Source: a bacterium
Lineage (GTDB): Bacteria; Gemmatimonadota; Gemmatimonadetes; Gemmatimonadales; Gemmatimonadaceae
Length of the DNA stretch: 14,907 nt
NCBI GenBank assembly: GCA_021802745.1
Contig: JAJZRK010000065.1
Coordinates: 1 to 14,907 of the forward strand
Direction: 5' to 3'
The notes under the pieces were generated by a model. That model did not search any database, was not told where the DNA came from, and was given only the letters and a program-made list of their open reading frames with translations. Position numbers and translations under genes: made by a program. Shown here in pieces: positions 14,501-14,907 of the stretch (within the stretch, counting starts at the first letter, position 1; each line of letters starts with the position of its first letter).

Positions 14501-14907
14501 ATGAGGCGCCGGGTAGTTGTTACGGGTCTCGGTTGCGTGACCCCCGTCGGCAACGACGTGGGGAGTTCCTGGCAGGCGCTGCTTGAGGGCCGGTCGGGAG
14601 GCGCGCCCATTACGCACTTCGACGCGTCGCACCACAAGGTGCGGTTTGCGTGCGAGGTCAAGGGATTCGACCCGGCGCTGTACATGGACCGCAAGGAGAT
14701 CAAGCGGTCCGACCTCTACACCCAGTACGCCATGGCGGCCGCCACGCAGGCCATGGCGGACGCCGGCTTTGCCGATGGCACGGGGTACGACCCGCTCCGC
14801 ACGGGCGTGGTCATCGCGAGCGGCATCGGCGGCATCAACACGTTCGAGGAGCAGCACGAGGTGCTGCTGAAGTCGGGACCTGGGCGCATCTCGGCGTTCG
14901 TCATCCC
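14501..14907 (+). CDS. fabF: Beta-ketoacyl-ACP synthase II (3' partial)
   Basis: Elongating condensing enzyme; only the first 135 codons of an expected 410-420 are in the window. The N-terminus MRRRVVVTGLGCVTPVGNDV, then LLEGRSGGAPITHFDAS, DRKEIKRSDLYTQYAMAAATQAM and VIASGIGGINTFEEQHEVLL match FabF closely. The catalytic Cys and the two His residues lie beyond the right edge and cannot be checked. FabF is preferred to FabB because of the acpP neighbour and these motifs. The ATG is 4 bases after the acpP stop with only a weak AGAAG upstream. Confidence 0.95.
   Translation, partial: MRRRVVVTGLGCVTPVGNDVGSSWQALLEGRSGGAPITHFDASHHKVRFACEVKGFDPALYMDRKEIKRSDLYTQYAMAAATQAMADAGFADGTGYDPLRTGVVIASGIGGINTFEEQHEVLLKSGPGRISAFVI

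Overview
This GC-rich window reads as the core chromosome of a free-living, aerobically respiring bacterium. All 15 genes lie on the + strand and all belong to recognisable conserved families. The gene content (nuoM-nuoN, an AlgC-type phosphohexomutase, a UPF0182 membrane protein, sucCD, ndk, yceD-rpmF-plsX-fabHDG-acpP-fabF), the GC-biased third codon positions and CTTCGTG-type intergenic repeats remind me of Gemmatimonadota or a neighbouring environmental phylum. That placement is inference from memory; no ribosomal RNA or other phylogenetic marker is present to settle it.

Region 1 (1-2948) is the end of a complex I operon: the 3' part of nuoM, cut by the window's left edge, then nuoN starting directly after the nuoM stop, then a strong 11-bp hairpin that probably ends the transcript. 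Region 2 (2949-6806) is a two-gene unit, a phosphomannomutase/phosphoglucomutase separated by one base from a large UPF0182 membrane protein of unknown function. Region 3 (6807-9546) is the succinyl-CoA synthetase pair sucC-sucD (4-base overlap, both GTG starts) followed by ndk. Between sucD and ndk sits a strikingly symmetric 99-bp palindromic repeat, and a related half copy follows ndk. Region 4 (9547-14907) is the lipid supply cluster: yceD-rpmF-plsX-fabH-fabD-fabG-acpP and the first 135 codons of fabF, cut by the right edge.

Functionally, NuoM and NuoN are proton-pumping antiporter-like subunits of NADH dehydrogenase. SucCD makes ATP or GTP in the TCA cycle, and Ndk exchanges phosphate among nucleotides. 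PlsX, FabH, FabD, FabG, ACP and FabF start and elongate fatty acids and feed phospholipid synthesis, joined here as in many bacteria to ribosomal protein L32. Four candidate -10 elements of the form TANNTT precede the transcription units starting at the mutase, sucC, yceD and acpP.

I found no tRNA, rRNA, CRISPR array, transposase, phage gene or toxin-antitoxin pair. No intergenic gap exceeds 300 bases. I see no convincing novel multi-gene system. The most interesting points are the palindromic element beside ndk, a possible leaderless start for yceD, the coupling of the mutase to an uncharacterised membrane protein, an NAD-type signature in FabG, and a heptanucleotide repeat abutting the fabG start.
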